From contig JBBBDQ010000332.1 of assembly GCA_037127315.1 (NCBI GenBank), positions 2,247,501 through 2,311,500 of the forward strand: a stretch of DNA of 64,000 nt, read 5' to 3'. The translations under genes were made by a program, and so were the position numbers. Each line of letters begins with the position of its first letter. Positions within the stretch are counted from its first letter, which is position 1. The stretch is from Ascarosepion bandense. Its lineage: Eukaryota > Mollusca > Cephalopoda > Sepiida > Sepiidae. The notes under the pieces were generated by a model, which was not told where the DNA came from, searched no databases, and saw nothing but the letters and a program-made list of their open reading frames with translations. Shown piece after piece: positions 32,640 to 43,307 of the stretch.

Positions 32640-33010
32640 TAGCCCTTACTATTTACCAATTTTCTGCCAGCAGTTGAATTCCACGTCAGAAAAACGACGT
32701 CTTTTAAGTATAATCACAAGTCGATATATTTTTTGGTATCTTCATAAGAATGAAAGTGCTGCTCAGCCAGACCATGTACCGTCGATCGGAATGAGTGATA
32801 ATCAGACGGGGCAATGTCTGGTGAATACGGTGCTTGGGGTAGGATTTCCCATTTAAGCAATTTTAAGTAGGTTTTCACTGGTTTTACAAGATGGCATAGC
32901 GTTGTTATGTTGCAAAATCAGTTTGACTTGTCTCTGCTCGTATATCGGCTGTTTTTCTTTAATGCTCGGCTCAAACGCATCAGATGTGTGGGACTGAACT
33001 GACTGACTAA
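32640..33010 (-). pseudogene. mariner-type transposase, C-terminal fragment
   Basis: Minus-strand frames give IKEKQPIYEQRQVKLILQHN, then the shifted YSPDIAPSDYHSFRS and HGLAEQHFHSYEDTKKYIDL. These match the second and third catalytic regions of mariner transposases. The second Asp (QHDN in the family) reads N here (QHNN), and frameshifts occur near 32850 and beyond. Inactive. Confidence 0.85.
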
Positions 33011-33234
33011 CTAATATTTGCAGTTTTACAAATGAGAGTAACTGATATTCAATATATCCCGGATTGTGAGATACCAAAAGAAGGTCAAAGGGCGTAACAG
33101 ATGAATGGTCGCAATAGTAACAACAAAATTAAGGTTAATAGTCCGAACATAAATAATCCAAATAATGATAATTTCTCATCCTTAGAAATTCAAACAGTAA
33201 CTAACTTCAGTCAGTTAAGTTTTTTTTTTTTTTT

Positions 33235-35656
33235 TTTTTAATCATATCACCCCGAGCAAGGCAGTAACGCCACTGATGCGCAGGGGGCTACGTAAGGGTA
33301 AAAAGAATGGAAAAGAGAAAGCCGAAAACCGCATCCTAAACAGGAAACAAGGGATGAGCCTCTTCACCTGTTCAATAGATGTGGGTGGAGTGTGAACCGG
33401 GCGATAGTTTAGTCTATCTACTCCAATTGAAAAAAAAAATAAAATAATAAAGGAAAAGAGTGAAAAGATTGGAAAAGAGAAAACCGGAAACCGCATCCTA
33501 AACAGGAAACAAGGGATGAGCCTCTTCACCTGTTCAATAGATGTGGGTGGAGTGTGAACCGGGCGATAGTTTAGTCTATCTACTCCAATTGAAAAAAAAA
33601 ATAAAATAATAAAGGAAAAGAGTGAAAAGATTGGAAAAGAGAAAACCGGAAACCGCATCCTAAACAGGAAACAAGGGATGAGCCTCTTCACCTGTTCAAT
33701 AGATGTGGGTGGAGTGTGAACCGGGCGATAGTTTAGTCTATCTACTCCAATTGAAAAAAAAAATAAAATAATAAAGGAAAAGAGTGAAAAGATTGGAAAA
33801 GAGAAAACCGGAAACCGCATCCTAAACAGTAAACAAGGGATGAGCCTCTTCACCTGTTCAATAGATGTGGGTGGAGTGTGAACCGGGCGATAGTTTAGTC
33901 TATCTACTCCAATTGAAAAAAAAAAAATAAAATAATAAAGGAAAAGAGTGAAAAGATTGGAAAAGAGAAAACCGGAAACCGCATCCTAAACAGGAAACAA
34001 AGGATGAGCCTCTTCACCCTGTTCAATAGATGTGGGTGGGTGTGAACAGGCGATAGTTTAGTCTATCTACTCCAATTGAAAAAAAAAAATAAAATAATAA
34101 AGGAAAAGAGTGAAAAGATTGAAAGAGAAAACCGGAAACCGCATCCTAAACAGGAAGCAAGGGGATGAGCCTCTTCACCTGTTCAATAGATGTGGGTGGA
34201 GTGTGAACCGGGCGATAGTTTAGTCTATCTACTCCAATTGAAAAAAAAAAATAAAATAATAAAAAGGAAAAGAGTGAAAAGATTGGAAAAGAGAAAACCG
34301 GAAACCGCACATCCTAAACAGGAAACAAGGGATGAGCCTCTTCACCTATTCAATAGATGTGGGTGGGTGTGAACCGGGCGATAGTTTAGTCTATCTACTT
34401 CAATTGAAAAAAAAAATAAAATAATAAAGGAAAAGAGTGAAAAGATTGGAAAAGAGAAAACCGGAAACCGCATCCTAAACGGGAAACAAGGGATGAGCCT
34501 CTTCACCTGTTCAATAGATGTGGGTGGAGTGTGAACCGGGCGATAGTTTAGTCTATCTACTCCAATTGAAAAAAAAAAATAAAATAATAAAAGGAAAGAG
34601 TGAAAAGATTGGAAAGAGAAAACCGGAAACCGCATCCTAAACGAAACAAGGGATGAGCATAACTTCACCTGTTCAATAGATGTGGGTGGAGTGTAGACAA
34701 GGCGACTTTAGTCTATCTACTCCAATTGAAAAAAAAATAAAATAATAAAGGAAAGAGTGAAAAAGGTGGAAAAGAAAACCGGAAACCGCATCTAAACAGG
34801 AAACAAGGGATGAGCCTCTTCACCTGTTCAATAGATGTGGGTGGAGTGTGAACCGGGCGATAGTTTAGTCTATCTACTCCAATTGAAAAAAAAAATAAAA
34901 TAATAAAGGAAAAGAGTGAAAAGATTGGAAAAGAGAAAACCGGAAACCGCATCCTAAACGAAACAAGGGATGAGCCTCTTCACTGTTCAATAGATGTGGG
35001 TGGAGTGTAGACAGACGATAATTTAGTCTATCTACTCCAATTGAAAAAAAAATAAAATAATAAAGGAAAATTGAATTGGAAAAAGAGAAAACCGGAAACC
35101 GCATCTAAACAGGAAACAAGGGATGAGCCTCTTCACCTGTTCAATAGATGTGGGTGGAGTGTGAACCGGGCGATAGTTTAGTCTATCTACTCCAATTGAA
35201 AAAAAAAAATAAAATAATAAAGGAAAAGAGTGAAAAAGGTGGAAAAGAAGAACCGGAAACCGCATCCTAAACAGGAAACAAAGGGATGAGCCTCTTCACC
35301 TGTTCAATAGATGTGGGTGGAGTGAACCGGGCGATAGTTTAGTCTATCTACTCCAATTGAAAAAAAAAAATAAAATAATAAAGGAAAAGAGTGAAAAAGA
35401 TTGGAAAAGAGAAAACCGGAAACCGCATCTAAACAGGAAACAAGGGATGAGCCTCTTCACCTGTTCAATAGATGTGGGTGGAGTGTGTGAGCGATAGTTT
35501 AATCTACCATCTACTCCAATTAGTTTAATCTATCTACTCGGGAACCCCTTCCTAAACTAGAAACAAGGCGATCAACTCTACTCCTGTCCAAAAGAAGGGG
35601 GTGGAGTGTGAGACCTGGCGATAGAAGGTACTATCTACTCCAATTAAAAAAAATAA
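33235..35656 (-). mobile_element. VNTR element, about fifteen units
   Basis: The minus strand begins aattggagtagatagtacc at about 35648 and ends with the LINE-type tail (plus-strand left edge aatcatatcaccccgagcaag at 33240). About fifteen units of ~158 bp are separated by A-rich linkers. Units in the middle are nearly identical and those at the 5' end (35500-35650) are degenerate. No protein is expected. It is the largest of four such elements, which have 1, 2, 4 and about 15 units. Confidence 0.92.
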
Positions 35657-35697
35657 ATATGTGACTGAAGTTAATGAAGTTTTAACTTAGTATAAGT

Positions 35698-35974
35698 CAA
35701 ACCTAAATTTCATAATTAAGAACAATTTACACAAAAATTAGGCAGAAAAGATAAGAACCGAAAAAGAATAAAATAAAATAAAAAATACAAGTAAAAATAA
35801 GTAAATAAATAATTCAAAAAATAATAAAAAATAAGATCACACTGGCTAAACTCACCAAGTTGCAGGCTTGCTGACAGAAAAAAGTTAAGAAAATTTCAAA
35901 AATTATCTTCATTCTGTTTCTTCTATACAGTTCTGGAGAGTTCTGGAGAGATTAAGTTACCTTAAGCAAGCAGT
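35698..35974 (+). repeat. 277 bp direct repeat, copy 1
   Basis: Appears identical to 36110-36386, offset by 412 bp. AT-rich, no coding sequence. It contains a short internal duplication (gttctggagagttctggaga). Confidence 0.9.
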
Positions 35975-36109
35975 AACAGACAGTAGTGTGATGGAGGGGG
36001 GAATCACCTCCAAGCCATGTGTCCAGTTAGCAAGGGAATGACAGAGAACAATAAAAAAAAAACATGGCCGGTCTTAGAATTCCTACATATAACCAAAACC
36101 CTAATATAC
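35975..36109. other. Spacer between direct repeats
   Basis: Low-copy sequence, no feature recognised. Confidence 0.6.
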
Positions 36110-36386
36110 CAAACCTAAATTTCATAATTAAGAACAATTTACACAAAAATTAGGCAGAAAAGATAAGAACCGAAAAAGAATAAAATAAAATAAAAAATAC
36201 AAGTAAAAATAAGTAAATAAATAATTCAAAAAATAATAAAAAATAAGATCACACTGGCTAAACTCACCAAGTTGCAGGCTTGCTGACAGAAAAAAGTTAA
36301 GAAAATTTCAAAAATTATCTTCATTCTGTTTCTTCTATACAGTTCTGGAGAGTTCTGGAGAGATTAAGTTACCTTAAGCAAGCAGT
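36110..36386 (+). repeat. 277 bp direct repeat, copy 2
   Basis: Second copy; its end coincides with the 3' end of the SINE that follows, sharing the bases cagt. Confidence 0.9.
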
Positions 36387-36678
36387 GCCATACGGGAAAC
36401 ACGCGTAGGACGATCATGTCTCGAAAGAGACTGACTGGGCCGAAGATTATCCCGCAGTAGGTTGCCATTGCTTTCTGCGGTAGACTGGTTGCCAGCCAAG
36501 GCTACAGAACCCAATCTGTCCTATTATTTAACCCATGACTGGAGGGAAGAGACGGATTAACACCTTTCCCAAGGGTATTTGTGCGTAAGTGAATGCAAGG
36601 AATTCGACTGGAATTCGAACTCGGCTCTCCAATATTTCCGTTCTGAGTCCATATCCACTGCACCACAACGCACATCCG
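36383..36678 (-). mobile_element. tRNA-derived SINE, full length
   Basis: Minus strand: ggatgtgcgttgtggtgcag, A box tggtgcagtgg, B box gagttcgaattcc, body and a gtttcccgtatggcac end. Confidence 0.9.
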
Positions 36679-37192
36679 TAACACAACTCACATCCTACCA
36701 ACCAAATAAACTTACCAACCAAATAAATACTATGGCTGACCGCTGTATATGTGAAGCTTGAAAATGCGTTCAGAAAATTTAGAAGAATATTCCAAAGTCT
36801 GTGAGATTTTCATACAAGGGACGGCTTTGTTTGAAGAAAAGGAAGCGTTTTCGTCAAAGATATCATCTGGTCATACGGTGACTGTTGATTGACTGACTAG
36901 TGAGATCAGATTGAAATCGTGATTGTACCTGCGGAATGAGATTCCAGTCTGACTTCTCGCGCCACCCTCACCTCCTGTCCGTTTCCCGTTTCCTTACGCT
37001 CTTCACCCCCTTCGTCAAGAGCTGTCAAAAGTTCTTGGAGGAGAATGCAGACATTCGTTCGAATTTTGCTACGGATTTGGCAGGAGTCTGAAAGAAATTC
37101 TCCAGAAGGCTTACATATATATGTAAAAATATATATATATTTAAAAATATACTCAGTTATAATCTGAGATTAAGGACAGAATGGTTAAATAA
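36679..37192. other. No recognisable gene
   Basis: Low-copy sequence of more balanced composition around 36900-37080; no frame with a known motif. Confidence 0.55.
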
Positions 37193-37598
37193 AATAAAGA
37201 CAAGAGGAAAACTGTATTTTAAATCGCCTACACGTTTCCTCCTGTGATGGTCTTTATCAAGGCAAAAAGACGAAATGAGCTTTATTCTAAATTACGTATT
37301 TATAAACAAACAATATTGGCAACCACAAAGACGCTCACAAATCATTTCAAAGATTAACAGAATATTTTAGCTTTTAGAATTTCTTCATGTGTAATGCAAA
37401 TTCACGAGATATTAAAATGAAGGGAATTTGCACTACACATGAAGGAATTCTAAAACAGACTAACGCACAGTTTTCAAAGAAAACGGTCAAATTCTCTTCA
37501 TTTTAATATACAAAATATTAATATAAAGTCCATCACAGGACGAAATGCGTAGGCGATTTAAAATACAGTTTTCCTCTTGTCTTTATTGTATTTAACCT

Positions 37599-37606
<8 letters not shown>
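37193..37606. repeat. Palindromic TA-flanked unit with nested hairpin
   Basis: The outer arms gaggaaaactgtattttaaa (37205) and tttaaaatacagttttcctc (37558) are inverted. A nested hairpin lies at about 37370-37456 (ttttagaatttcttcatgtg with cacatgaaggaattctaaaa). The minus strand of the left arm reads TTGATAAAGACC...GGAAAC and the right arm GTCC...GGACGAAATGCG, a hammerhead-like layout with a non-standard core. Same family as 2149-3290 and 54522-54945. Confidence 0.65.
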
Positions 37607-37644
<38 letters not shown>

Positions 37645-37645
37645 T
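37600..37645. repeat. (TA)n(GA)n microsatellite
   Basis: TA then GA run. Confidence 0.9.
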
Positions 37646-37779
37646 TGTTTAATTACTTAGTTTTTGGTCATAATGAAATTAGACCAATAAACATTTGTAT
37701 TAAAAAGTGTTCAATATAATTTTATCGTAGAACTTTTGAATATTCTTCAATTGTAAACGTAATAACTCGTTTATAAATG

Positions 37780-37781
<2 letters not shown>
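37646..37781 (-). repeat. Tail half of a TA-flanked hammerhead-family unit
   Basis: On the minus strand it reads ataactcgtttacgttta-like, then gttctacgataaaattatat and cactttttaatacaaatg, to ctaagtaattaaacaa. This is the tail of the units at 42700-43250 and 56796-57066. The ribozyme-bearing half is absent. Confidence 0.65.

Positions 37782-37842
<61 letters not shown>
37782..37842. repeat. (TA)n microsatellite
   Basis: Pure TA, about 30 units. Confidence 0.95.
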
Positions 37843-37845
<3 letters not shown>

Positions 37846-37873
37846 TCACCACATCATATAAAGTGGTTATGAG

Positions 37874-37952
37874 TTATAATCCATATTTACTTATACCGAA
37901 GAAAACATGATCTGATGAAATGAACTAATTAGTTCATCGAAATGGATTATAA
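37874..37952 (+). ncRNA. Possible type III hammerhead ribozyme
   Basis: Stem III pairs ttataatccat (37874-37884) with atggattataa (37942-37952), 11 bp without mismatch. The predicted cleavage A is 37885. The core is CTGATGA at 37912-37918, stem II is a 9 bp palindrome (ATGAACTAA/TTAGTTCAT), GAAA at 37939-37942. The stem I segment (37886-37911) pairs poorly, the main weakness. Stem III enclosing the motif defines type III topology. Confidence 0.5.
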
Positions 37953-38100
37953 TTTATAAGGACTTTAGATGGTTTAAGTTTTCCTTTGTATATATCATAT
38001 TGCTCAGGATAACATCCACTGAGCTCTCCATATAGATATATCGTTGATATTTTATATTAAATAGATCTTTTTGCATTCTACTTGCCGTTCACGAACTTAA

Positions 38101-38101
38101 C

Positions 38102-38151
<50 letters not shown>

Positions 38152-38152
38152 A
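38101..38152. repeat. (CTAT)n microsatellite
   Basis: Thirteen CTAT units. Confidence 0.95.
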
Positions 38153-38256
38153 GATAAATCGGTCGGGTTTCAATCTTGGCTAAAAGTAAATGGATGCCTA
38201 ACCGTACTGATAAGCTGTGATACAGCGAAAAAGATCAGTCTGCGGATGACCATACA
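38153..38256 (+). mobile_element. TA-tailed SINE, 3' part
   Basis: gggtttcaatcttggctaaa B-box region, then ctgataagctgtgatacagc and cagtctgcggatgaccata, the conserved 3' half of the second SINE family. Confidence 0.75.
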
Positions 38257-38261
38257 CACAC

Positions 38262-38263
38262 AA

Positions 38264-38304
<41 letters not shown>

Positions 38305-38330
38305 ATCATATCATATATCATATATATATA
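38262..38330. repeat. (CA)n and (TA)n microsatellites
   Basis: CA run then TA with ATCATATC interruptions. Confidence 0.9.
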
Positions 38331-38339
38331 TATAATCAT

Positions 38340-38645
38340 ATATACGCTCTCGAACGCCGACTGAGAACTATGGAGAAATGGGAGACTTTAAAAACAGTAG
38401 CTACTCACAGATTTACGCAGCGTGCATTCAGTAATGAATTTGCAAACTCTCGGCTACTGGCATGTGTTTACATTGTATATAACACAGTAAAATCAACCTT
38501 CTTTTACTAAGCGCCCATAGGTCAGAGACAGAATACCCGATACATACCAATTCGGTGAGTTTTCAATCCTGGCTAGAAGCAAACAGATGTCTAGCCGTAT
38601 TGATGAGCTGTTATACAGCAAAACGGGACTGTCTGCGGATGTCTC
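38340..38645 (+). mobile_element. TA-tailed SINE with ~170 bp head
   Basis: Head 38340-38510 (ctctcgaacgccgactgag onward) matches 6020-6190 and 57100-57265. The tRNA-like part follows (cccataggtcagagacag, gttttcaatcctggctag), then the 3' block ending tgtctgcggatgtc. The tail is a CT run, not TA. Confidence 0.7.
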
Positions 38646-38657
38646 TGTCTCTCTCTT

Positions 38658-38692
<35 letters not shown>

Positions 38693-38722
38693 GTCTCTCT
38701 CTCTCTCTCTATATATATATAT
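38641..38722. repeat. (CT)n(TA)n microsatellite
   Basis: CT run with TTTC breaks, then TA. Confidence 0.95.
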
Positions 38723-38754
38723 AATAAACTGATTCTGTAATTATCTCTTTACAT

Positions 38755-39090
38755 TTATATGATAGGTATATGATACTGGTTTCTGATGTTTATTTTTTAC
38801 GATTGAGTTTAGAAGATTTTGTGTGAATAAAAACTTCCTGATGAAGTATTATGAACGAACAGTATGAATATTATTTAGCATTATCGAAACATTTGACATA
38901 GAATTATTAATTTCTTCAACCAGTTATTCAAAAATATATACTTTGATATCTTCCACTTGAACTACGATGACAATAAAATGAGAAAAATATGATATATAAT
39001 TTTGTTTTTTGCGCAGGTGTTCCTTATGACATGTAATTTATTTTAAGGTTTATGCAAGGGTAAAATGTTTGAGAAACTTTATTTCAAAAA
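38755..39090 (+). repeat. Inverted duplication, left arm part 1
   Basis: Matches the complement of 43715-44035, for example tgatactggtttctgatgt and gtttatgcaagggtaaaatg. The RTE copy that follows interrupts the arm, which resumes at 40640. Confidence 0.8.
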
Positions 39091-39149
39091 ACCGCCAATC
39101 ACGAACACTCACGACGCCCAGTAGGCACCACGAAAAGTCATATCGATGG

Positions 39150-40630
39150 TTCAATACAAAACCTATCCATGTGCCGATTGTGGAAGCGACTATCACCCAG
39201 TCATCTACAAATTAAGAGTGAAACTCCGGAGACTGAAGAAGCCTAGTGCAGCATCCAGACTGTAATACAACACAATACAAAACACTCGTGAATGACCTCA
39301 AATTGCAGGAAAAAAAAACTGACAGTGTGAAAAAAAAATACGAAGCACAAACTGAAAACGGAAACTCGAAAAGGGACTCACTAAAAGAAGTGCTTGTGAT
39401 ATCAGCAAATGACATTGTCCCAAAAGAAGCCATGAGTGCATGACTGAAGCGATTTTTGACACGATGCAAAGGAGACAGAAAGCTATGACAAGATATGGAA
39501 CGGAATACAGGAAACTACAGAAGGACATCAGAAGCAAATGTAGACAGGCTAAAGAGGAATGACACAACAACAAATGTACAGAAGTAGAGAGATTGAGCAA
39601 GACTAATAAAAGAGAAATGCATAAAGAAATAAGAGAACTGACAAGACAAAGAACATGCTCCTCAACAGGATGTATAATATCCAAGGAATGAACGATCATA
39701 TCGAGAAAGAGGAAATACACCAGCGATGGAAAGAATTTATAAATAATCTTTTCCACGACAAGAGAGAGCAACCGACAATACTCAAAGATGTTGCCAGACC
39801 GGAAATATTAAAGTACGAAGTAGAAGCTGCAATGAAAAAACTGAACAGAAAAAAAAAGAGACTAAGAACGGAAAGGACCACTACAAGACCTCCTACAGAA
39901 GGTAACTGAAGAAAGTGAAAAGAAAAGACTACAAATAAACTACAATAAAACCGAATGCATGGTCATCAGCAAAAAGAGCAGCCCAAAATGCCAAATAGAG
40001 GTGGGGGATACTAAAATCAAGCAGGTACAAAAATTTAAATACCTGGGAAGTGTTCTAACAGAAGACAGAAAGTGAGACACAGAGATCCGAAGGCGAATTG
40101 GCATGGCGAAGGACGCGTTCCAGAAGCTGAGTGAAGCATTAAGAGACGGGAAGATTTCGCTAAAAACAAACAAGAGAATACCTGATGTCTGTTCTTCAAT
40201 ATGGCAGTGAATGCTGGACAATCTCATCGAAGATGAAGGAAAAAACTGAAGCAACTGAAATGTGGTTCTACAGAAGGATGCTGGGCGTGTCATGGATCGA
40301 TCACGTAATCAATTATGGGGTTTTGGAAACGATGAAAACGAAAAAGAAATTAATACTGAGCATTAAAAAAAGACAGCTAAAATTCCTGGGACAAATAACG
40401 AGGAAGGAAGGCTTGAAGAATCTGATACTCACAAGTCAAATGAAAGAGAGACAGGGGAAAGCAGCGGGTAACATACTTGATGGGCCTGAGCAAGTGGATG
40501 GCAAAGCGGGGTTTGTGTGGAGTAACATGAAAAAAAGCGTTCTAAGAGCCACCAGGGATAAGGAGACGTGGAAGGCCATGATCGCCTACGTCCTGAAAGG
40601 ACATGGCACAAAAAGAAAAAAGCATTTAAC
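39150..40630 (+). pseudogene. RTE-type LINE with endonuclease end and internal deletion
   Basis: Near 39180-39200 it encodes CGSDYHPVIYKLRVKLRRLK, the SDH-like end of the APE endonuclease (H reads Y). A linker with RYGTEYRKLQKDIRSKC follows, then EIHQRWKEFINNLFHDKRE and ILKYEVEAAMKKLNRKK. The frame then jumps near 39905 to ECMVISKKSSPKCQIEVGDT, so the RT core with YADD is deleted. The C-terminus continues with EIRRRIGMAKDAFQKL, an MWFYRRMLGVSWIDHV-like block and RATRDKETWKAMIAYVLKGH, ending in an A/G-rich tail at 40630. Inactive. Confidence 0.85.
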
Positions 40631-40639
40631 AATGTTTTA

Positions 40640-41022
40640 AATAATAAAAATGCCAGATTAAAATAAATATATTAATTCTTCAAAAGTTGCTTTTTATACT
40701 TTTCAGAGCTTCGAGAAAGATCCAATTTCAACTGGAAAACGCATGATATGGACCCGTACTTGATATTTCTACAATCTTATGCGAACGCAGAAATCATTTT
40801 GCGGGATAGAGTTGGCGAGCAAATCAAGAACATGCGAGTGATTTACTACTCTGGAAACCTGGCCATCGAGCTAGACAGATTGTTCGCCCCAACAACCAAC
40901 TGCATTAACCAATTATATTATGACACAGCTTATCACCCTGATGACCTTACGACTTTGGTGCAGAACCGTTATGGTTAGCGTGATGGCGGATGTGATGGCT
41001 CATGAATATCCGAGCTAGCTCT
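40640..41022 (+). other. Exon-like segment in inverted duplication, left copy
   Basis: A polypyrimidine stretch and AG at about 40705 look like a splice acceptor. A frame follows: ERSNFNWKTHDMDPYLIFLQ, then SYANAEIILRDRVGEQIKNM and further to LTTLVQNRYG, with stop at 40978. The inverted copy at 43310-43610 keeps the same acceptor and ERSNF-like to GKQIKNLRV reading with mainly conservative changes. I do not recognise the protein. It could be a captured host exon or a piece of an unknown element. Confidence 0.45.
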
Positions 41023-41023
41023 C

Positions 41024-41025
<2 letters not shown>

Positions 41026-41073
<48 letters not shown>
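41026..41073. repeat. (TA)n microsatellite
   Basis: Pure TA run. Confidence 0.95.
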
Positions 41074-41074
<1 letters not shown>

Positions 41075-41075
<1 letters not shown>

Positions 41076-41579
41076 TAGTAGTATAGCCCGGCGTTGCTCA
41101 GGTGTAATGAAACCTTTAAAACTAATCCATGGTCCTGGTGCTCAGACTCTTTGGACGTTGGCAAGAAAGACTAAAAAGCAATAGTTGTTTCCAGTTAAAG
41201 CAAAACCGCAGACTGAAAGTAAAATAAATGGATGTAAGTCAAATTTTCTGAACTATTGTAAGAACTGCAACCTTGAAACTTCTGAATATCGTATCTTATG
41301 TCTTTGTCTATGAGTGTATCAAATTTGATTAAAATCGGACCGCTCCTTCTATAACCCGATTTTTTCGATTATCAATTTTCGATATTTATCTGGGGTACCT
41401 CGACACAAAACTTAGCTAAGAACACTCGCAGACACTTATAGTACAACTGTGTAAATTTTCAAGAAAATCTGTTCAGCCGTTTCGAGTCTATAGTTAACGG
41501 ATACACACACACACACGCACACACATACACACACACAGACACACATACAGACAAAGTTCCAGTTATAAATAAGTTTAGA
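41075..41579 (-). mobile_element. Non-autonomous Helitron, complete ends, short form
   Basis: On the minus strand it starts TCTAAACTTATTTATAACTG at 41579, has a GT-rich leader and tgaacagattttcttgaaaa. It ends with a GAGCAACGCCGGGCTATACT hairpin region and CTAG at 41075. The flanking A and T fit Helitron insertion. It lacks about 240 bp of the 6707-7455 copy. Confidence 0.9.
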
Positions 41580-42699
41580 TATATGGTTCGTCTTAGACCA
41601 CTCGACCATGAATTATACCACTGTCTAAACGAAGTCAAATCAAGCCTATTTCACACAATTATCGATTCTATGCAAATAACCATTTCTGCTCTGAAATGCA
41701 TCGTAATGTCAACAGATCTAAACATATAATGTTACGGAAAATCACGAAGATTAACGAAATGATTTTAACAACCGACATATTGAAATTATTTGTTTGAACA
41801 TATTTTTAATCGAGACTCGTATTTGAGAAGACATTCTGTTTTTAATCGAACAGTATATTTATATGTTTATATATTTATTTCTACCGGCCTGATTATTTAC
41901 GATAAATTTTGTACGAAAATGTGTGTCATTCGGCAGGATGCGAATCTGCGACTTTCCGTAACACTGTATGTTTACCTTTGTTGACACATCTTATCTTTAA
42001 ATAATAAAACTTACTACAATAGCACATCACTTTAGACTTACTATTGGCAATAAAAAATGGAAAATATTTAAAAAAACAGAACTTCTAAATCTTTGCAAGA
42101 TCCATGTTTTCTATGTTTACAGGAAAAACTTCAACTTATCCAATGCCCAAAACTAAACTTGCCCAATAAACGTAACGAAGTAACATCCATTTGTTATCAT
42201 CGTTTAAAATATTCCCTAAGGCTAGTTAATTTTTCCTAATTTAACTAGACATCTATAATCTTTCCCCTAGTATATATTGATTGATTCTTCCATTTTCTGT
42301 TAATTCATTTGTTAGAGCCAACGGATAAATCACCTAAGTCAATGTGCAATCTATTAAAGAAAAGAATTTCCCGTTTTTGTCTCTTGTTGACCATTTAAGT
42401 TAAAAAGTAACTTAAAGAAAATCCTGTAACTGTTTCACTATGACACTCGGTAACTTTTCAGACTTTGCTAAATGCAATGACCTGATTTTCTATTGGTTCA
42501 TTGAGACAAACACTCCGAAATTATCCTCACTTTAATTTTCTGGGTTTGGTAAAAATTGTGTTGTTTTTAAGCTTCTATATATAAGGATTCTTAACAGAAA
42601 CATTATTTCACTGGCTGATTAGGTGCTAATAAGATAGTACCGAAATACAATTGTTCTTGTGTTGCAAGAAACTATGGTTTTATTATAAACTTATAATAA
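41580..42699. other. No recognisable gene
   Basis: About 1.1 kb of AT-rich low-copy sequence. The longest frame (41790-41984, 64 codons) has no motif. Confidence 0.6.
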
Positions 42700-43243
42700 A
42701 AATATTACCGTATATAAATTCTTCATTTGTAAACGAGTTATTACGCGATCTAAGTTTCTGCCATGTGGTGATTTTACCCTTTTTTTTAAGGTCGCTCAAA
42801 TAAAGGTGATTTTTTTTTTTGAGCGCTCACGTAACGCGGAATTTTTGAACGCGCAATTTTTAATATTACAAGAAATTATAACGTTTTCATCTATGGTTGT
42901 ATGAATCTAATAAATATTTTATGGTATGTTTATATTTAGTCATACAACCATGGACGTTATAATTTCTTGTAATTTTAAAATATTACGCGATCAAAAATAC
43001 CCCGTTACATATGCTTTCAAAAAAATTACCGTTACGTGAGTGTTGTATAAAAAAAAAAACGGTAAACGGTAAAATCAGTTACTGCAAAGCGCCTGAAGAC
43101 ACCACATGGTGGAAACATAGGTCACCTAATAACACGTTTATAAATTAAAATATTCAAAAGTTCTACAATATAACTGTACTGAAAACTTTTTAATGCAAAT
43201 GTGTTCTGGTTTGATATTATTATGACCAAAAATTAAGTAATTA

Positions 43244-43250
<7 letters not shown>
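42700..43250. repeat. Palindromic hammerhead-family unit
   Basis: The left arm (42715-42790) and right arm (43060-43150) are inverted (aaacgagttattacgcgat against ataacacgttta). A second inner palindrome at 42880-42990 contains tataacgttttcatctatgg / catggacgttataatttc. The right arm holds the ribozyme-like motif below. The tail matches 56941-57066. Confidence 0.65.
43089..43124 (+). ncRNA. Hammerhead-like motif
   Basis: CTGAAGA at 43093-43099, stem II CACC/GGTG, GAAA at 43112-43115, stem III AC/GT with ATAG loop, then GUC, the classical cleavage triplet. Stem I does not pair (GCGC against ACCT), so activity is doubtful in this copy. Confidence 0.5.

Positions 43251-43302
<52 letters not shown>
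43248..43302. repeat. (TA)n microsatellite
   Basis: Pure TA run. Confidence 0.95.
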
Positions 43303-43305
<3 letters not shown>

Positions 43306-43307
43306 CA

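Noticed and set aside
33242..33853. Repeated peptide with VDRLNYRPVHTPPTSIEQ units, as if a tandem-repeat protein
   Set aside because: The frame is open only in some units and elements. Linker length changes shift it, and the sequence is a VNTR ending in a LINE tail.
33302..35656. CRISPR-like array of regularly spaced repeats
   Set aside because: The ~158 bp period has no unique spacers, occurs in a eukaryotic repeat with a LINE tail, and has no cas genes.
39298..39771. A 157-codon minus-strand frame opposite the RTE copy
   Set aside because: It is antisense to the RTE linker, whose plus-strand peptides align with RTE proteins; the minus-strand frame has no known motif.
41790..41984. Small host gene of 64 codons
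   Set aside because: No motif, AT-rich composition, no splice or promoter support, and no second copy to test conservation.
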